From NCBI RefSeq assembly GCF_907164915.1, contig NC_061870.1, positions 23,473,348-23,537,347 on the forward strand: a stretch of 64,000 bases of DNA, in the 5' to 3' direction. The notes under the pieces were generated by a model that worked only from the letters and a program-made list of their open reading frames with translations, was not told the DNA's origin and searched no databases. Both the position numbers and the translations under genes were made by a program. This document shows positions 58,956 to 64,000 of this stretch, piece after piece (within the stretch, counting starts at the first letter, position 1; each line of letters starts with the position of its first letter). This stretch comes from Impatiens glandulifera (Eukaryota > Streptophyta > Magnoliopsida > Ericales > Balsaminaceae).

Positions 58956-60879
58956 ATTGGACAAATAAAAAAAATAAGTTTGTATTAAATAATATTAAAT
59001 TTATAGTTAAACAATACCATTTTTATTTTTATCATGTAACAAAAATATATTGAGCTTATTTGTTATTTTTTTTCAAAATTTAAAATCATTAATATTTGAT
59101 AGAAAAAGTTGATGATATATATCTTTCTTTTCTTTTTTTTTTTTTTGTTTGTCGTAGCTTATCTACAAATTTATTAAGAAATTACTTTTTCATTTACTTT
59201 TCACCTAAAAAATTGAATCTAATTTAATTATATATTTTATATTAAATAAAATAAAATCACTTGGTGATGATAAAATATTAGTTTTTATATAATCTCATTA
59301 TCTTTAACAACAAATAATATATATATATATATATATTTATTAATAATATCATTGGTAGACTTTATGTTCTTTATAATAATTATAATTCTGAATTTTATTA
59401 AATTAATTTTATTGTAAAAATCAGGCCATGATTATAATTCAGGCCCATTTGAAAATTCATCAAACCAAGACTTTTTATGAAATTTGGTTCAGGCCCATAC
59501 GTTATTTATAATTATGCCCTTGTTCTTCAAATTTATTTATTTAAAAAAATAAATAATAGATTCAGCCAACCACGAGACTCCACCGACAAAACAAATGCAT
59601 TTTTCTTTAAATACAAAATGTTGTAACTTTTTTATTTTTTTTGTAAGTAGAAATCGATTTTTTTTTTATTTAAAAAAAATCATTTACATTCTCAATCTCT
59701 AAGATTCTAATTTATTATTCATTAAAAAATTAGCCCATAAATTAAATATGAGTATATGTAAATATCATAATACATATCAAAAACAAACTATTAGAATTGT
59801 TAAATCTTGTTCTAGAGTCTAAAAGTATTGTATTTATGTTAGGTCAATGTAGTAGAACAAAGTTTCACTTGTTTAATTCAAATTGTTTTTATTACTATTT
59901 ATATATCGATTTTTAATTCTTTTTTTTTGTTATCAATTATCACACATTCTCGTATAATCTAATTATAGAAAAAAAATGAAAGTAATTATTAAAAGATTTG
60001 TCTTCTTTGATAATCATTAATCAATTAATAATAAACATGGGTAAAAGAATTATTTAAAAAATTGCTCAATAATTTAAAATAGACTTCTTAAATTGACATT
60101 CTACAAATAAAACTATATAATTATCTTCTTATAAGATCAAAACGAATTAATGTGCATGCATAATGTATTCTACCATGAGATTAAGTGGGAATTAATGAAT
60201 AATTTGAAACTATATAAATGTAGACTATATGAGCTGGACAAACTAAGTTAATAGTACATATATCACTATAATACAAAATCTGGTATCATCAAAGTGGAGA
60301 AAACCAATTGAAATTTGTTTAAGTTTTGTCTTTCTTTTATTATTTCAAGAAAAATCCATAAATAAGTTCAAGTTTTATGACATTATAATCACATTTAAAT
60401 CAAAATGCGGTTAATGAGAAATAATAAAAAAAATCACTATTTTACACTTAATTATTTGATTAGAAAGTGAACCATCTAATTTAAGATCATAAATAGTAAA
60501 ATTTTGTTTTTCTTATAGTTTTCATGATATAAAAATATCAAGATGTATTATTTCTCAATGCAAAGGTACACAATTTTCAATCATTACAATTTAAATGGTA
60601 TTAAAATTAAATGGATGCAGCATTAAGTTATGTACTAATTATGATTGACAATGATTGATCATCCTCTACCATATTATTATTATTATATATAAGCACTAAC
60701 CACCCAATTTAGAGAGAGACATTTCTTCTGCCATGCCACCATCACTGTTTTAGCTTTAAAGTCATTTTCCTTGGCCAAAATTTTCTTTAACTTGAAACCC
60801 TAATTTGTATTGGTATTATTCTTTAGTTTCATTGGTACCATTTCAACAACTTGATTTAAACCATTCACCCCATAAATGT

Positions 60880-61385
60880 GACATTCAATCATATTTCTTT
60901 ATCATTAATTTTTTGCACATAATTTGAAAAGAACAAATTAAGGAAGATATGTAGGTAGGATAATACATTCTTGACTTTGATGAAATTATAGATATAATTT
61001 CATTTTTTAACATATCGGTTATTTGTCGTTACGTTAGATATAGATATCGCTGGTTATTTTTTTCCCACATCTTTTTGTCGCTTCGTTAGATATAGATATC
61101 GCTACTAAACTCGAGCCCGGACTATTGACAAAAATCAATACCAACTTAACAACTTTATTCTCCAATAGATTAGTTAAACCAATCATCCTTAAATGATTAT
61201 ATATAAATGCATTATTATTATTAAATATGCTTTTACCATACATGGATTGAAATAATAGAGACATAAAAATGGTACCAACACAAGATATGTGGCATTCAAT
61301 ATTATTTCTTGACATTAATTTTTTTATTTTTTTTTGCACAAAGTTGAATTGAACAAAAGGAAGATAGGTGGTAGGTACAAGAGGG
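60880..61385. repeat. diverged tandem duplication, about 0.4 kb apart
   Basis: 60880-60965 and 61287-61385 share ATGTGRCATTCAAT, ATTTCTT, CATTAATTTTTT, TTTGCACA and AAAGGAAGATA words in the same order. Within the interval, GTTAGATATAGATATCGCT occurs twice (about 61033 and 61086). Confidence 0.6.
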
Positions 61386-61673
61386 AATATGACAAGTATT
61401 TTTCAGACCCAAAATAAAAAATAAAAATAACCTCTCTATCTCTATCTCCATCTCCTATTATAAGCTGTACCTGGAAGAAGAAGAACCCTTGCAATTCATC
61501 ATACAATAAACACACAACTTGACCTAAAATCTGCACAATTTAACACAACAATATTATTATTACATTCTTAACTCTTATGGCTGAAATGAATCAACAAATA
61601 AACCTACCCTTCTCCCTTGTGCATTCTATCCACATTCCAGAAAGAAATTCACGCACTTTCTGAATCGAATCGA

Positions 61674-63711
61674 TCAATTACAACTTGAAAACCGAGAATC
61701 CTGCCCAACAGCTCCAAGCATTTTGCATGTCATTTCCAGCAATTTCCCTGCCAATCCACATTTTCACTTATCATTTATCAAATCAAGTAAAAGATTTCAG
61801 ACTAAATGACCCAACATTTATAATTATGAGTTATGACCGACCACCCTTTAATATCTATGCTGGGGGTTTGTTGGGACTGATTTATATTGTGGGCCAACAA
61901 ATTAATATTGTCAAATTAAAGATATTTTTTACAAGTTATTTATTGGAATATGATAGCATTGATAAAATTAAATTATAAAGCAATCAAATTGGTAACTATT
62001 TCAATCAAAACATGCAACCTCTTAACTCCAAGTGCTTGTTTAATGTTGGGTGGTTTGAATTTTTATTGGGTTATGTGATATGAAAAGGTTTTTGGTAAAA
62101 AAAACCCAACATCAAACTAGCACCAAGACTCTTCCTTTTTGAGCTTCCATGGGCGAATCATGATCTCAACTTAAGACTTTAGAACATGAACCTACTAAAG
62201 TTCATGATTTTACCATTATGTTCTTCACTATTTAATCACAAAGCAACAATCATCTGCTCAAAACTAGAGGAAACTAGCATATCTAGAATCTCAATCATGT
62301 TCAATTAAGTTACTTGTACCCATCTATCAAAATATGATCAAGTTTATAGTTCAGATGACATACCTCGCCTTTGTTTAGCCACAACCTTGGCAGCGGGTGC
62401 TGCGAATTTTGTAACCGGCTTAGACTCTTCAGGAGGAAACAAGACCCCATCTATGCCTTGAACAGAGATTCTCCCATCAATGTATATATCAGGATCGAAC
62501 AAATATGCAGACCCATCACCTTGTCCAAACTTCACAGATCCATCTGATTCCTCTGCAACCACTATATGCGGTAGTCTAAGTGTATCATATCGCACCTTTC
62601 CAAACCGTCTTACAGAATTGTACATGCTTTCCTCGGTCTGATATTCTGGGATTATGTGGTAATACACTATTTGCTCCGGTGCGCCTGGTTCACTCAGCTG
62701 ATCAGAGGTAAGTTTCGCCATAGCTTCATCGTTTGGCGCCAAAACAGTAAGGACGTATCCTTCAGAAACTAATCTCCCCATTTCTACCGCCATTGATGTT
62801 AGATTCACCAAGATATCCGCCAATTCGTTGTATCCACCGTAATGTAATAAGGTATGAATAAAGTCTTTTACCTGACTTTCTCCGTCGAAGTGATGGTGAG
62901 GCCCTCCCGGTCCTGGAGCAGGAGCAGGTGCTAGTGATGGACCAGGAGCTAAGGCGTCGTATATTGGAAGTACTGGAGATGCACCTGCGGCGACCGGGGG
63001 AGACGGTTTTTTCAATCTGTGAGTCCTAGGGTCAACTTCAGGTGCTGCCTGTGGGAGAATAGCTGAGATTGACTGGAGATTCCTTCGCTGGTTGAAGTTC
63101 TCCTCAACCGATCGAGGAATCAATAATCGTTCGATTCCGTGAATCACACCGTCAGGACGAACAACATCGTCTGGACTAACGACCTTAGCTAAATCCACCA
63201 TTACATGACCGGAATCCTTACCGTTACCGGTAGCCAAGTGAAGATGATCATTAGAGAGCGTCTTGTGCCGAATCAACTCCTCGGATGAACTCGGCAAATC
63301 ACTGGACCTAATCCGCGTAGGAATGATGTGAAACAGAAGAAGCGTCTGAAGAGACTTCAGATTCCCAGGCTCGAGAAGGAATCGTTTGAACTCAGGATCC
63401 AATTCTCGCTCTAACGCCTCATTTCTCGGCGCGAAAATAGTAAGATTGTGTTGACTCACCGCGGCTTCGAGTGTTTGAAGAAGAAGAGCCTTCTCAACGA
63501 GTTCGGCGAGTTCTGTGTAATGCGAATCGAGTAGAGCTACGAGAACCGAGTTCGAGTTAATCTGCTGCCCCACCGACAACGGTTTGGAGGATGATAACCG
63601 CTTAACCGTCGCAGGAGCTGATTCTTCCGGCAATGCAGTTGATAGTCCGAGTAATATTGAGAGGAAAACGACGCAGACGAGCTTGGAAGAGCCATAGATC
63701 TGCGAATCCAT
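61674..63711 (-). CDS. FLA17: fasciclin-like arabinogalactan protein, FLA15-18 group (2 exons, 473 aa)
   Basis: Exons 63711-62364 and 61747-61674, with a 616-bp GT-AG intron. Without splicing the frame ends in a spurious SSEL after RRGM; splicing instead gives RRGKLLEMTCKMLGAVG and QDSRFSSCN, the C-terminus known from FLA15-18. N-terminal signal peptide (hydrophobic core LVCVVFLSILLGLS, cleavage near 26). Two FAS1 domains, about 45-200 (LTIFAPRNEAL, PDGVIHGIERLLIP) and about 285-425 (LTVLAPNDEAM, QGIDGVLFP). They are separated by a Pro/Ala-rich arabinogalactan segment (LAPGPSLAPAPAPGPGG) with expected O-glycosylated hydroxyprolines. N-glycosylation sequons include NLT. No C-terminal GPI-anchor hydrophobic tail, as usual in this group. 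Secreted cell-surface/wall protein. FLA17 is the best memory match; FLA15, 16 or 18 remain possible. Confidence 0.93.
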
Positions 63712-64000
63712 GGCGGCAAACGAAAAAATGGAAATTTCAGTAGGAGCTGAGAGGAAAGAGGGTTTACTGCTTTTCTCTTTCTCTCTCTAGAAATGAGTTG
63801 CCGATTGCAGAATCCAAGTCTTTCTCTTTCTCTCTCTCCACACGAGAGAGGCCGGCTCGTTTTGTATCCAATGGAGGACAGCAACTTTTACTCAAAGATT
63901 TACAGTCAAGACAAGGAGACAAGGTAAGGTAGGTGGTGATAACATTTTTATTTTATTTTCCCCTTTTTGTTTTCTTATAAATATATCTCATTTTCTCCTT
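63712..64000 (-). promoter_or_regulatory. 5' leader and promoter of FLA gene
   Basis: The leader is rich in GAGAGA on the minus strand (about 63770-63850, CTCTCTCT on +). A TATA-like ATATATTTATAAG lies at about 63974-63986, some 265 bases upstream of the ATG. Overlapping minus frames here are not coding. Confidence 0.4.

Larger units (their letters stand above)
57498..61673. other. intergenic between CRTISO and FLA gene, repeats only
   Basis: About 4 kb of AT-rich DNA. It includes the interspersed repeat cluster 58016-58955, an (AT)n run at about 59312, and two pairs of direct duplications near 60.9-61.4 kb. A frame at 61034-61339 (-) lacks any recognised motif. 61560-61673 may be the FLA 3' UTR. 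No gene supported. Confidence 0.5.

Noticed and set aside
61034..61536. Two minus-strand frames (101 and 70 residues)
   Set aside because: AT-rich, low-complexity, lying in a diverged duplication; no similarity recognised.

Overview
The window is nuclear DNA of a flowering plant, almost certainly a eudicot. It has GT-AG introns, AT-rich intergenic DNA, plant-only gene families (WOX, fasciclin-like arabinogalactan protein, GTD-binding protein, carotenoid isomerase) and nested plant transposons. The species cannot be fixed from the sequence. The accessory retrotransposon ORFs recall proteins annotated in asterids, but that is a weak, memory-based hint.

Layout. (1) 1-17.8 kb is a nested transposon block. 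The outer element is a Mutator-like element (MULE) with a broken FAR1/MURA-type transposase, a minus-strand accessory ORF, and hairpin-rich tandem arrays on both sides (499-1015 and 17011-17775). A minus-strand Ty1/copia retrotransposon of Sirevirus type (1912-15733, target duplication CAAAC) has split the transposase gene. It has 1.3-kb LTRs that are almost identical, a gag, a pol with a frame break, and three diverged tandem copies of an accessory ORF downstream of pol. (2) 19.7-20.6 kb holds an intact three-exon WUSCHEL-related homeobox gene of the WOX11/12 type. (3) 20.6-45.4 kb is AT-rich and gene-poor. A small hAT-type element (25161-32650, near-perfect 8-bp target duplication) was invaded by a Helitron-like element (25930-32433). 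The Helitron carries a captured piece of a BAHD acyltransferase gene, present about seven times in tandem blocks. Fragments of LINE ORFs, CACTA-like ends and AT microsatellites fill the rest. (4) 45.4-63.7 kb is the gene-rich end: a GTD-binding (myosin-binding type) gene on +, and on - a 14-exon DONSON homologue, a 13-exon carotenoid isomerase (CRTISO), and a two-exon fasciclin-like arabinogalactan protein of the FLA15-18 group.

The five host genes serve unrelated roles: root founder-cell identity, vesicle/myosin docking, DNA replication, carotenoid synthesis in plastids, and cell wall/cell surface. They do not form a pathway. All five could be assembled exon by exon with consistent splice phases and no internal stop, so they look intact. 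The transposon-derived genes nearly all carry stops, frameshifts or truncations.
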